Below, piece after piece: positions 23,425 to 33,692 of a DNA stretch of 64,000 nucleotides. Both the position numbers and the translations under genes were made by a program. The notes under the pieces are model-generated. The model did not search any database. It had not been told where the DNA came from and was given only the letters and a program-made list of their open reading frames with translations. Location of the stretch: the NCBI GenBank assembly GCA_035772735.1, contig JASDFA010000020.1:107701501-107765500 (forward strand), in the 5' to 3' direction. Each line of letters opens with the position of its first letter. Position 1 is the stretch's first letter. Source of the stretch: Datura wrightii (lineage: Eukaryota; Streptophyta; Magnoliopsida; Solanales; Solanaceae).

Positions 23425-23600
23425 ATAACCTCAACGTGGCACGGAGGCCATCGCGGTGCTCAAGCTCCACGCCACGGACCCATCGCGGAGGCTTACTGGA
23501 AATTGGAGCACATCTGCATAACCTCAACATGGCACGGAGGCCAGCGCGGAGGACCATCTCCGTGGGACGAACCCATCGCGGAGGCCCTCTGTCCCTTCTC
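23425..23600 (-). repeat. D-family palindrome cluster upstream of the internal promoter
   Basis: Words such as GTGGCACGGAGGCCATCGCG and CCCATCGCGGAGGC repeat here. These are the same words as in the D LTR cluster at 18912-19250, although the two regions lie about 4.2 kb apart with the extra ORF between them. It is the clearest case of LTR and spacer sharing one family-specific word. Confidence 0.8.
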
Positions 23601-23699
23601 CTTATTCTTCTAAAACCTTACCTTGGATCACACTTCCACAAATTTTGTTTGGGCTCTGTATATCTTGAAAATCATCCAAAAACACCAATTAATTAGAAA

Positions 23700-23846
23700 A
23701 TAGTGGGTTGCCTCCCACCTAGCGTCGTAGTTTTAGTCATGGCATGACTTTTTTTCCAGTAATTCCTAACTATTACATTACATTACATTCATGGGTTGCC
23801 TCCCGTGCAACGCCTAATTTACTATCGCGGCACGGCGCCTCTCACA
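23700..23846 (-). other. Two post-pol hairpin motifs of element D
   Basis: On the minus strand GTGGGAGGCAACCCAC (within 23702-23719) can pair GTGGG with CCCAC around loop AGGCAA. A second copy, CACGGGAGGCAACCCATG, lies at about 23790-23807, next to the end of integrase. Each follows a TAGGCG/GACGCTAGG-like phrase. E and F have equivalent motifs after their proteases. Confidence 0.6.
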
Positions 23847-23847
23847 T

Positions 23848-25061
23848 TCATTCATCCGCTAAGGTGATAGACGTCTTCTCTCGATTCACGCCCTTACCCC
23901 AGTAGTGCTTACACCTCTGACCATTTACTAAAAATGTGGCACTTTTATCTTCTTCCCACAATTCAACCGCGCCGTACGGGGTCATCCTCACTACCTCAAA
24001 TGGTCCAGACCACTTAGATCTCAGTTTTCCCGGGAATAACATCAACCTGGAGTTGAATAGCAACACCATCTGGCCAGGCTCAAATATTCGATGCACTATA
24101 TGCTTGTCATGCCACCTCTTCATTTTTTCCTTGTACAATTTAGCACTCTCATATGCATGCCATTGACACTCATCCAACTCACACAATTGCAACAACCGTT
24201 TTTTTCCAACTAACTCGGGATCCATGTTCAACTTCCGCACAACCCAATAGGCCTGATGTTCAAGCTCTATAGGTAGATGACATGCCTTCCCGTAAATTAA
24301 CCAATACGGTGAAGTCCCAATTGGCGTCTTATAAGCAGTTTTATATGCCCACAAAGCATCATCTAATTTGCTTGTCCAATATTTATGTTGAGCATTCACA
24401 GTTTTCTGCAAAATCTGCTTGACTTCCCGGTTTGACACTTCTACCTGCCCGCTAGTTTGGGGATGATATGTTGTAGCCACTTTATGCCGAACCCCATATT
24501 TAGCCAACAAATTTCGGAACCAGGCATTAACAAAGTGTGAACCTCCATCACTGATAATTGCTCGTGGAGTTCCAAATCTGGTAAAAATCTGCTTTTTCAC
24601 AAATTTGGCCACTACCTTGGTATCATTCGTGGGACAAGCTGCTTCCTCAACCCATTTAGACACGTAATCTACTATTACTGGAATATATTGATTACCAAAC
24701 GATGGTGGAAAGGGCCCCATAAAATCTATCCCCCGCGCATCGAATACCTCAACTTCCAAGATGTTATGCAATGGCATCTCATGTTTCCTGCTGATTGTCC
24801 CCGTTCTCTGACATTGATCACAGGACTTGACATATGCTGCTGCATCCTTGAATACTTTTGGCCAAAAGAAACCGGAGTGGAGCACGTTATGAGCGGTACG
24901 CTCTCCTCCATGATGACCGCCATACGGTGATGAATGACAGCTTCTCAACACCTTACCTATTTGACTCTCTGGAATACACCGTCTCATTACTTGATGTGGT
25001 CCTTGCTTGAATAAATATGGCTCATCCCACATATAGTACCGGGATTCATGCTTCAGCTTCT
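23848..25061 (-). CDS. Integrase of element D (Athila-like pol), open
   Basis: This 394-residue open frame is the longest intact coding piece in the window. It inserts the retrotransposon DNA copy into the host chromosome. The N-terminal zinc-binding HHCC domain is visible (H in SPYGGHHGGERTAHNVLH, then CDQCQRTG). The catalytic triad is present: D in GIDFMGPFPP, D in AIISDGGSHF and E in SNREVKQIL. It ends in a C-terminal domain with WSGPFEVVRMTPYGAVEL and the GQRCKHYW phrase. There is no chromodomain, as expected for the Athila-like lineage. It is not an independent gene: its frame shifts relative to RNase H at about 25050-25060, so the first residues come from the end of the upstream polyprotein. 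Confidence 0.88.
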
Positions 25062-25545
25062 TTCTTTGTTGGCGGTTGCCTCTGGTGGGTATACTCCAAC
25101 CAAGGGAGTTCCGCCTCCTTCAGTGCCAAGAGTTGTTCATCAGGGAACTCTTCTCGGATACGCCTAACCTCATTCACATGTGACCTGTCCTCTAGTCGTG
25201 ACAGGTGATCTGCGACCTGATTTTCACTGCCCTTCCTATCTCGGATTTCTAAGTCAAACTCTTTCAGCAATAATATCCACCTAATTAACCTGGGCTTTGC
25301 ATCTTTCTTGCTGAATAAATACCGAATTGCAACATGATCCGTATGTACCACCACTTTTGTCCCAACCAGATAGGACCTGAACTTGTCAAATGCATAAACA
25401 AGTGCCAACATCTCCTTCTCTGTGACTGTGTAGTTCACCTACGCGGAATCTAGCGTTTTTCTTGCATAGTAGATGGAGTGAAAAATCTTTCCCTCCTCTG
25501 CCCTAATACTGCCCCTACAACAACATCACTGGCATCACACATCAG
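25046..25545 (-). pseudogene. RNase H of element D
   Basis: This domain removes the RNA strand of the RNA/DNA hybrid. A trace at about 25525-25540 reads CDASD (first acidic residue). The open part (25438-25046) has the E of TVTEKEMLALVYAF, the D of VVVHTDHVAIRYL and the D of NQVADHLSRL, so all four acidic positions are visible, although a frame change and a TAG (near 25440) separate the first from the others. A frameshift at its 3' end leads into integrase. Confidence 0.8.
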
Positions 25546-25669
25546 CTCGAAGGGGTGTTCCTAGTCAGGAGCAATGAGAATGGGAGCTTCCACCAGCTTC
25601 TTCTTCATCTCCTCAAATGGTTTCACACATTCTGTTCCAAACTCAAACTTCACATATTTTTCTAATAGT

Positions 25670-26674
25670 CAGCACATTGGTCTAAATCTTTGAGAAATCC
25701 CGAATGAACCATCTATAAAAGCCAGGATGTCCCAAGAAACTGTGGACACCCCTAACCGATATTGATGGTGGTAGCTTCTCAATCACCTTAACCTTTGCGC
25801 GATCAACCTCCAAATCTCCGTGAGACACCTTATGGCCAAGAACAATGCCATCCTTGACTAAAAGGTGATACTTCTCCCAATTGAGCACCAGGTTTGAGTC
25901 TTCACACCTCGCCAAAACCCTGTCTAAATTTTTCAAACATACAGCAAGCGAGTTACCAAAAACAAAAAAATCATCCATAAATACCTCAACATAGTCTTAC
26001 ACCATATCATGAAATATTGCCATCATGCATCGCTAGAAAGTGGATGGTGCATTGCATAACCCAAAGGGCATACGCATGAAGGCGTATGTCCCATAGGGAC
26101 AAGTGAATATGGTCTTCTCCTGATCTTATGGGGCTATAGCTATTTGATTATAGCCAGAATAGCCATCTAGAAAGAAATAATACTCCTTCCCTGCAAGTCT
26201 ATCCAACATTTGGTCGATAAATGGTATGGGATAGTGATTCTTACGAGTGGCCTCATTTAGTTTCCTATAATCCATGCAAATCCTCCAACCTGTGACTGTT
26301 CGAGTGGGAATCAACTCGTTCTTCTCATTATTGACAACTGTCATACCCCCTTTCTTCGGGACACATTGAACTGGGCTGACCCACTCACTATCAGAGATCG
26401 TATACACCACTCCTGCATGTAGCCACTTAATCACCTCCTTCCTGACTACATATTTCATCACCGGGTTTAGCCTCCTTTGATGTTGTACAATTGGCTTAGA
26501 TCCTTCCTCCATCAATATCTTGTGCATGCAGAAAGATGGACTGATTCCCCGGATGTCTGACATCTGCCATCCCATAGCTCTTTTTCGCCTTCTCAGAACC
26601 ACTAACGCTTTTTGAACCTGTGAATCTGTTAGTTCTGCTGAAATAATGACAGACAATGTGTCATCTTCTCCCAA
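25670..26674 (-). pseudogene. Reverse transcriptase of element D
   Basis: The frame 26674-26126 contains the WVSPVQCVPKKGG and WRICMDYRKLNEATRKNHYP motifs and ends at a TAA after GYNQIAIAP. Reading on in frame gives FTCPYGTYAFMRMPFGLCNAPSTF, a TAG where the family has Q, another TAA, then FMDDFFVFG, the intact catalytic xMDD motif, and the thumb region to 25682 (LGHPGFYRWFIRDF). Three in-frame stops therefore disable an otherwise complete RT; at least the TAG fits C-to-T change at a CAG codon. Confidence 0.85.
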
Positions 26675-26831
26675 AAATACATACTGCAGGTGTGGAGCAC
26701 TGCTTTTAGCTCCAGTTTAGGTGCCTCCTCTATTGATGGCTTTGGTGGTGATTCTAAGGACTGCTACAAGGGCTCAAACGCCTGCTTCCGAAAGAACATT
26801 TTAGCCTTATTCAGAGCTTGAACCATTTCAT

Positions 26832-27330
26832 CTATTGCCCCATCCCCTGATTGACCATGTCCCACCAATGCTCTTTCAAGGGATCCTTTGGGCCAATAAG
26901 CTGAAATGCGGTCTCTTGGTCCACAATAGTGATGACTGACAACTCTTCATAAATAGCCGGTAGCTTGATGGCCTTGTAGACATCAAATACTTCCACCTTA
27001 TCATGAGCTCTCATGGTTAGCTTCCCAGAAGCTACATCGATTAGAGCTCGCCCACCTGCCAAAAAGGGATGTCCCCAAAATAAATGGGACTTCCGAATCT
27101 GGATCAAAATCAAGAATTATGAAATCCACAGGGAAAATAAGGGAGCCCACTTGCACTAGCACATCCTCCACAATTCCATCTGGCCTTGCCAATGAACGAT
27201 CGGCTAGCTGCAAGATTACTGTAGTGGGTCTGGGACTACCCAACCCTAACTTCTTGAATATAGATGTAGGCATTAAGTTAATACTCGGTCCCAGATCACA
27301 CAAACCACAAGCTCGAATGGACTTCCCAAT
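26832..27330 (-). pseudogene. Protease of element D
   Basis: The aspartic protease active site reads CDLGPSINLMP, where the usual Athila form is CDLGASINLMP (A to P). It is followed by LQLADRSLARPDGIVEDVLV and DFIILDFDPDSEVPFILG. After a frame change near 27070 the flap and C-terminal part continue (GHPFLAGGRALIDVASGKL) to about 26832. Between this and RT (26675-26831) lies linker without clear motifs. Confidence 0.8.
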
Positions 27331-27339
27331 AGTAATCTA

Positions 27340-28251
27340 GATAGTAAAACTTCCCGGATCTTTGAGCTTTGTAGGAAATCTATTCTATATTCGAGAGGTG
27401 CTCTCTTCAGTGAGTGCAAAACATCTACCAAAGGAAGATTATGTGCACCTTCTTTAATACTTCCATAAATTTCTTGAAACATGCTTCTTCCCTATACTTC
27501 CGCAATCTCTGTGGGAAAGGGGGCGGTGGTCTTTCATTATCTGCTGCCTTTTCACTCCCCATCACATTATCATTCTGTTTAGCCTGCTCTGTTGTTTCAG
27601 CTTGCTGTGGTGGCTTTTCGGGTCCTAACTCCTTTAGTTTCTTTCCACTTCTAGTGGTGATAGCATTCACCTGCTTGGGATTTGTGTCTGTATCACTTGG
27701 AAACCCACCCCGCGGTCTAGTATTTTGCGCTCCAGATAACTGTCCCAACTGAATCTCCAAAGCCTTTGTGGCCAACTGCTGGTTTTTCATGTCAGCTGTC
27801 AATTTTACTTGGTCAGCTTGCATCTGAGCTTGGTTAGCTATAATGGTCTTCAGCATGTCCTCGATGTTGCTAGACTAAAGGGGTGCATTATTCCCTCTGA
27901 ATTGAGGCTGGAAATTCTGATGAGCCCCTTGGTTCCTATGCAAGCCCTGATTTGAACTTTGCCCCTGATGACTATTACTACCCCAGGAAAAATTTGGATG
28001 GTTCCTATAATTGGGGTTGTAATTTTTGCCGTACTGCTAACTGTTTCACCTTTGCGCATTCCCAACAAAATAAAATGAGTCTGCATTAGCACCACATACA
28101 TCAGCAGAGTGCTCACTGCTACCACAAACTTCACACCATACCTGCTGGACTGCATTGACTGGAGCTTGTGACCGCCCCAAGCTCATGCTACTAAAATGAG
28201 TGTTGATCTGATTCTATAATGCAGCTATCTGTGCGGCAATAGCTGTGAGTC
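27340..28251 (-). pseudogene. C-terminal gag of element D, N-terminus lost
   Basis: Reading from 28251 down: a QNQINTHFSSMSLG linker, then a CCHC zinc knuckle (CEVCGSSEHSADVC, about 28090-28135), a Gln/Asn-rich stretch (FSWGSNSHQGQSSNQG), and a long open helix-rich segment 27856-27425 (KTIIANQAQMQADQVKL, PPPPFPQRLRKYREEACF). The zinc knuckle would bind genomic RNA. Frame changes lie near 27870 and 27430. The frame begins abruptly at 28252, where a copied LTR piece replaces the N-terminal gag and the 5' LTR. Confidence 0.8.
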
Positions 28252-28803
28252 CATCTATAGTTTGCCGAATCACACCGGCGTTCCGCCGCTTTAATTTTCC
28301 TCTGCCATGTATTTTGTGCACAGTTATCTGTTTCTCGGTCGGTGATCCACCGGTAGTTCACGGATTGCATCGGCGATCCGTCGGTGACCTGCCGCTTAGG
28401 TGCCTATTCACACCCCAATGCATGCAAGTGCACGTGGTCGTACAAGTAATATAGTGGCTCTTTCAAGCCAGGTATTGAACCCACAAGGACTGTAGCTGAG
28501 AGGTAATAATTTTTTTTGTACTTTAGTAGTCACAATTTCTTTATGCAAGTATATGAATAACACACCGAATTAAAAGTTATCAAAGAGTAATATTTAATGT
28601 TACTCTAATTAAAATAAGAAAATGTGATTTAAACAATAGCACGAACAATCTAAGGTTAAGGCGTAACATCCAGGCATGTATAATTTATATTATTTTTCAG
28701 CTAACCTCTCTCTTAGGTTGATGGTCGGGAAAGAGTAAACTATGGCTCTGGTCTTTTAAACCTTTAGCCAATTACTGAGTTATGACCTCTACGCTACACC
28801 TTT
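28252..28803 (-). repeat. Filler segment copied from 17820-18375
   Basis: The sequence repeats, with few differences, the junction of D's 3' LTR with element C: about 150 bases of the C palindrome cluster plus about 405 bases of D LTR. Its ends are not LTR ends; both lie at arbitrary points, one in C gag and one in D gag. The copy must have been made after D had inserted in C. Confidence 0.8.
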
Positions 28804-29843
28804 CTTCTTCAGCATTTCTTTCATAAACTTTGCATAACCGGGCATTTGGAGTAGAGCATCCACTAATGGTATATTTATGTACAATTTGCTAAATATTTCT
28901 ACAAGCTTTTTAAACTAGTCGTCCTTCTTTTTCTTGGCCAAACGTTGTGGATATGGAGGTGACCTTGCATTCCCACAACATTTACCACCTTAGGCCCTGC
29001 TCCCATCACGTGCTTTGTCATCAATCCTAACCGTGTCATCATCTTGGCAAGATTCTCATCCTGCTCTTTATCTCTTTTTCGCAACTCAGCCGCCAATGCA
29101 CTTAAGCTGATCTCATGAGTGGACACATTTGTTTCTCTCTTGTGCCAAGCCCTATTGGTCTTTGTCAGTTTGTCTAGAAGGGCTTTGGCCAGCCTATATG
29201 TTTGATCCATAATAGAACCACCAGCTAGGTTGTTGGCCACGGACTTGTTGATTGAATCAAGGTCCCTGTAGAAGCTTCGGAGAAGCACTCCATCCGCCAG
29301 TCCATGAATTGGGCAAAGAGCAACCTTCTTTTTAAACCTTAGCAATGCCTCGTGCAAAGTCTCTCCTGGTTCTTCCCTGAAATTTGTAATATCGTCCCTC
29401 AACTGAAACATCTTTGATGGAGGGAAAAAATGATCCAAAAAAGCCTCAGTTATCTCTTTCCAGGAAGTAATACATCCCGGAGGGAGTTCCTCCAGCCACA
29501 TTGTTGCCCCCCCCCCCGGTAGTGAGAAAGGAAAGAGTCTTAACCGGATTGACTCTTGACTGATATTTGTAATATTGAAGGGTTGGCATATCTCAAAGAA
29601 GTTTCTCAAATGCTGATTCACGTCCTCACTTGGTTTTCTGCCTAAGAGTCCCTTCATTTGCGACAAGTGCAGCACGGTACTTGTGACATGAAATACTGCA
29701 TTCCCTACCTTCGGTGGTAGGTGAATGGCTCCCGCAATTTCCTGCATCACCAGATTATCTTCATCGTGTTCCATGTTACCTTCCGCTGAGCTATCCCTTT
29801 CTTGGGAGTGATGACTCATGTGGTTGTGAGATTTTAACAACAC
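28804..29843 (-). pseudogene. gag of element C, long open N-terminal part
   Basis: A 314-residue open frame starts at 29843. It contains the capsid-like gag domain: KPSEDVNQHLRNFFEICQPF, then LRLFPFSLPGGGATMWLEEL, ITEAFLDHFFPPSKMFQL and ETLHEALLRFKKKVALCPIH. The frame passes GPKVVNVVG and then jumps directly to the linker PPYPQRLAKKKKDD, so the zinc knuckle region is deleted. After a TAG the conserved FKKLVEIFSKLYINIPLVDA segment runs to MLKKK at 28804, where the filler begins. A run of 11 C (plus strand, 29507-29517) encodes the unusual PGGGAT where relatives have GEAT. Confidence 0.85.
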
Positions 29844-29918
29844 AACAAACTCACGTCAAGTAGCTACGATGCAAAACTATTTCAACTTAACAATAAAAAC
29901 AAGAATATCAAGCGCTAG

Positions 29919-29936
29919 TCCCCGACAATGATGCCA
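29919..29936 (-). other. Primer binding site of element C, tRNA-Asp type
   Basis: The minus strand reads TGGCATCATTGTCGGGGA, a diverged complement of the tRNA-Asp 3' end. It lies just after the 5' LTR end. Confidence 0.75.
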
Positions 29937-29940
29937 TTTT

Positions 29941-31526
29941 TTTTAACGTCCAAAATATATCCTTCATGCAAAGAATATACACGGTCGAAGTATCAAAACA
30001 AGTAACCCGACGAGTGCCGAGGTCGAATCCCACGAGGACTAGGGAATGATAGTTACAATTGTCGATTGAGAAATTGAAGTTAGCTTGCATCAAGTGGATT
30101 CAATATAAAAGCAAATAAAATTGAGGGGATTCAAATTTTCAGTGAATTATATTGGGTTATTTAGTGAAATGAAATAGCAAGATCAGCAAAGTTATCAACA
30201 AGAGTGTGAACGACTAGAGGTGTGGTGTAGGTGAAATACTAACTAGATTGGAACATTCTAGGTCATCTTATGAGTTCACCAAGTGTAAATAATCTTGGGC
30301 AATGGGTAATTACAGCTTTTCAGCCTTTTAACTATCTCTTGCTAGAGTTTTGTCAAACCTTTAGGCACGATTTAGCTCAACCCGATTCGATTTGGATTAG
30401 CATCTGCACTAATTTCTAGCTATTAGCTGCTAATGAGGAATGAGAATGCAATTTCAGCTATTTCTAGCCCAATTTCACAATCTCTTATCCATACCCACTA
30501 TTCAATTCTCTTTCAATACTTAATTATTCTTTTCCAAGCAACAATCAAGAAAGAATAAATAGACCCATATCATAATCAATGGATCTTTCTTTATAGATTG
30601 AAGAGAATCTAACAAAGTTACACTTATTTGAACAATATGAAGATGACTCTAGAAATACCCACTCTAATTAAGTATTGATCATCACACACCTCTAGTCAAT
30701 GATTTAGCTACTCATGATTAAGAAATTCAGAAACACATTCATCAATAGCTTCATTGAGTTTAATAGTAAGAGTGGAAAAAATAATTTCACAAAATAATCT
30801 CCAACAACAGCTGAAACTTACTATTACAAAGAAGAAATAGAGCAGAGTACTTTTTCCAAATTGACCAATCAAAATCTCTCTAGTTCAACTAAGAGAATGT
30901 TCTTCAGCTATAAAAGGAAACAGTGATGTGATATATATATTTTGCTCTCTCTCAATATCTCTATTTCTATCTCTCCTTCTGCATATATCTATAAAAAGTA
31001 CTTTATCTGCTATTTATATCCTGAAAAGTAGGGCACTTTTATCTCTTCTCCCATTTTGGACAATTATACCGCTGAGCACCATACTAGAATCGGCGGAGAT
31101 ACCGGCGGTTCACCGGTCCTAATCCGCGAACCGCCGAGTGTATTATTTGGCCCCTTACACAACTCCAGTGAGAATCGTCTGTTCACCCTACATTTAGCCG
31201 ATGCCGATATGTGAATCGCCAGATCTTCATGTTATTTTCCAGAACTTTGGGTGTCCTTCGGTGACTGGACCGGTGAATCACCGGTGACATTATTCCTCAG
31301 AGACAGTGATATTTGGCCTTTGGCCGGCGTTTTGCTGGTCTTCATCGGTGGATAGCCGATTTACTCTCACTCCCTTCTTTTTGCTCCATTTTTGTTCTTT
31401 TGTTCACATTTAGTCATCTGCACACAACAAAAGTGAAAAGGGCATAAAATCCATATAATCAACTCAAAGACTAAGCAAAAATTTAAGTTTTAAAGCCTAA
31501 TGAGTTGGTAAACTGTCAACTCATCA
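29941..31526 (-). repeat. 5' LTR of element C
   Basis: It matches 11596-13201. On the minus strand it starts TGATGAGTTG at 31526 and ends GGACGTTA before an A-run. The palindrome cluster is at about 31075-31360 and TATAAATAG (minus) at 31010-31018. GTCAA follows at 31527-31531 as the target duplication. Many differences from the 3' LTR indicate an old insertion. Confidence 0.88.
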
Positions 31527-31531
31527 GTCAA

Positions 31532-32881
31532 CTATGCACATATGTAACTACAACTTTTGACATACAGGGATCAAGATATGGCATCTAACTATCAGCAGAG
31601 AATTAAGCAATGACTAGTGCTATTCACATAGAAAACTAGCATAATGCAATACAAACCATGTACCCTCACAACAAATGAAATCGCCAAAACTCAAAGATAT
31701 ATAGAAATATGAAACTTGGGACTAATCAAGTAAGACTCTCACTCTCAAAATGAAGTTCCAAATACTACACGTCGGATACCATATGCTTGCCTATATTTGC
31801 TCTAGTTTTATTTTTTTAGATAGTTAGGCTAGGATCACTATAGGACTTTTCTCGACTTGTAATGTAGGCTTCGGGTTGGGTATGGTAGATATCGATATTA
31901 GTGATTAACCCTCCTTGGCACTACACAACATGGCTTCACTTTACACTTTTTACCTCTTTCTTCTCCTTTCAGCTTTTACCTTCCTTTTTCACCATTAAAA
32001 TGCAATGTGTGAGTGTGGTGTATTTTTTATTCTTCTTCAACTATCTTTCTTTTCTTTTCATTTTTATATTTCAGCTCTTTTTTATTCATTTTTTTTCTTT
32101 CACACCAAACCCCACTTTTCTTTGACTCTTTCCTTTCTTTTCCACCTCCTCACAATCTACGCACCCCTACTATAGCCACCCTAAACTTAGGCATTTTGCC
32201 TGAGTTGAGGTTCATAATGTCCAAGGAGGAACCAGGGCCAAACAGGTTCATTATAAACATAACAAAGGTGAATGGGTAATCAAAGAAAAATAATCAACTT
32301 TTAGGCTCAAAATTGGGATCAAGGGATTCATTTTTATTTGGGTAATTAAAGATAAATTGGGCTAAATCAAAAACAACCTATGATCCTTTCCCAACCAATA
32401 CATCATATGTAAACACCAATCGAGTAAGTTCTAGATTCTTTATGCAGTATTGAACTAGGTAAGCATCCACACTCACTCACGTGATTCTACCTATCTGGTT
32501 CATGCATAGCTAAACTACAATTACACATGCTAATATACTAAATGCCATACAAAGATCCATAGAAGCAATGCATTGCAGTTAACATACACAGCTAGATACC
32601 AAAAAATTTTAAAGAAGGGTCATTTTTTCAATAATTCAAAACATATGCATTTATTGGATGTAAAGTACTCCTAAACTACTTCTAGCTAAACAAAACACAA
32701 AATCCTAAACATGTCATTCTAGTAGATAGCATGTCTGAGGAAAAAGAAATATGGAAACAAAAACCCTCTGACAAAAGTTAAAACCCAAAAATCACAAGTA
32801 TACACCCCCCCTTCTTTAAAAAGCAAGCTTGTCCCCAAAGAATAAAATGTAAGAACTGGGAAGGGACATACCTGTGGCACT
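31532..32881 (-). other. Element B, 3' non-coding region with conserved blocks
   Basis: This resumes element B after the C insertion. CNE1 is at 31831-31920 and a CNE2-like TAAGTTCTAGATTCT at about 32425-32440. The stretch 31930-32150 is T/C-rich and low-complexity. No protein family is recognised in the short frames here. Confidence 0.6.
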
Positions 32882-33098
32882 CTAAGAGCTCCTCTCATCC
32901 TGTGGAGGTAGGTGTGTAAGCACACTTCCCTCCGCTGCAGTCATGGTGCTAGCAGTGGCTGGTGCACTCAATGGTATCACACTCGGGGAAATGGTCACCC
33001 CCTCAACTGAACCGGTCACCACAACAACCTCATCACCTTCTTAGACTGAGTGTGGCTCACCCGAAGGGTCTTTGCCACTCGAAGCTCACTCGGGATAG
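32882..33098 (-). pseudogene. C-terminal end of the extra ORF of element B
   Basis: The minus strand reads an acidic/valine-rich then Ser/Thr/Pro-rich tail (EGDEVVVVTGSVEGVTISPS, later LTHLPPQDERSS) ending at a TAG at 32884-32882. The first ~40 bases (33059-33098) match the start of element G's ORF remnant at 1288-1328. The remaining N-terminal part was lost where the Tekay LTR fragment joins at about 33099. Confidence 0.55.
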
Positions 33099-33676
33099 TG
33101 GGGCATTGCATACTTGCCTGCAAGTTTAGACAAATAGGTTTCAGGACCTCTTTAGGACCTATTCAGAGTCAGCAGATTGGTCAGCTCCTTTCATTCGAAG
33201 TTACCAGGTAGTTGAGGTTTTCTTGTCCTTTATCATATAGATTTTGGGTACACTGGGGCCCTATCTCGACTAATATATTTCACTCTTAGAGGCTTGCAGG
33301 CCACCATCTTCAGTTCCTAGATAGTTGTGCATTATTGGTCGTGTGGGGCCTAGTTTAGCTACCTGTTAGCAGCCCTGCCAGCTACAGTTTATATATGACT
33401 GCTTGTTTTCGTTTTGTTATAACTTAGACAGCATGGTGGTCTTGTCGGCCAGCATAGGATCCTTTTGTTAATATGACTGCTGGGTTAGCTTCTTCTTTAC
33501 AGGTTTGTGGTGTGGCCTTGTCGGCTCGAGGCTGTGTTTTCAACTGAGATATAGATGTTTATTTTCTTGATTCTATGTTACTTGCAAGCACCAGAGGTGC
33601 TTATGCTCAGCCAGGTCATCTCGGGTCCGAGTGTGGCATTAGGTGCCAGTTATGCCTCCCAAGGTGGGGCATGACA
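33099..33676 (+). repeat. 5' LTR remnant of the decayed Tekay element
   Basis: It matches 39210-39793 with scattered substitutions and ends GGGGCATGACA. About 2.5 kb of LTR upstream is missing; the left neighbour is element B coding sequence. Confidence 0.82.
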
Positions 33677-33680
33677 AACT

Positions 33681-33692
33681 TGGTATCAGAGC
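33681..33692 (+). other. Primer binding site, tRNA-iMet type
   Basis: TGGTATCAGAGC, complementary to the initiator tRNA-Met 3' end, lies 4 bases after the LTR. Confidence 0.88.

Larger units (their letters stand above)
17970..28251 (-). mobile_element. Athila-like element D, 5'-truncated, with pol
   Basis: Minus-strand order: C-terminal gag with zinc knuckle region, protease, RT, RNase H, integrase, post-pol hairpins, spacer with palindrome cluster, leader intron, extra ORF, 3' non-coding region, polypurine tract, 3' LTR. The 5' LTR, primer site and N-terminal gag are missing. At 28252 the gag frame meets a copied piece of D's own 3' LTR and flank. D is inserted in element C in the same orientation. 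It shares LTR ends and layout with element E, which lacks RT and integrase. Confidence 0.8.
11596..31526 (-). mobile_element. Athila-like element C, inserted in B and carrying D
   Basis: Two LTRs in direct orientation (11596-13201 and 29941-31526) are flanked by GTCAA on both sides, which fixes the ends. Minus-strand order: 5' LTR, primer site, gag, [filler and element D], spacer with promoter-like block, extra ORF, 3' non-coding region, polypurine tract, 3' LTR. C's own protease, RT, RNase H and integrase are missing. C broke element B, whose sequence resumes at 31532. Confidence 0.85.

Noticed and set aside
31901..32279. Phe/Ser-rich frames resembling membrane segments
   Set aside because: T/C-rich low-complexity sequence in the 3' non-coding region of element B; no signal beyond composition.
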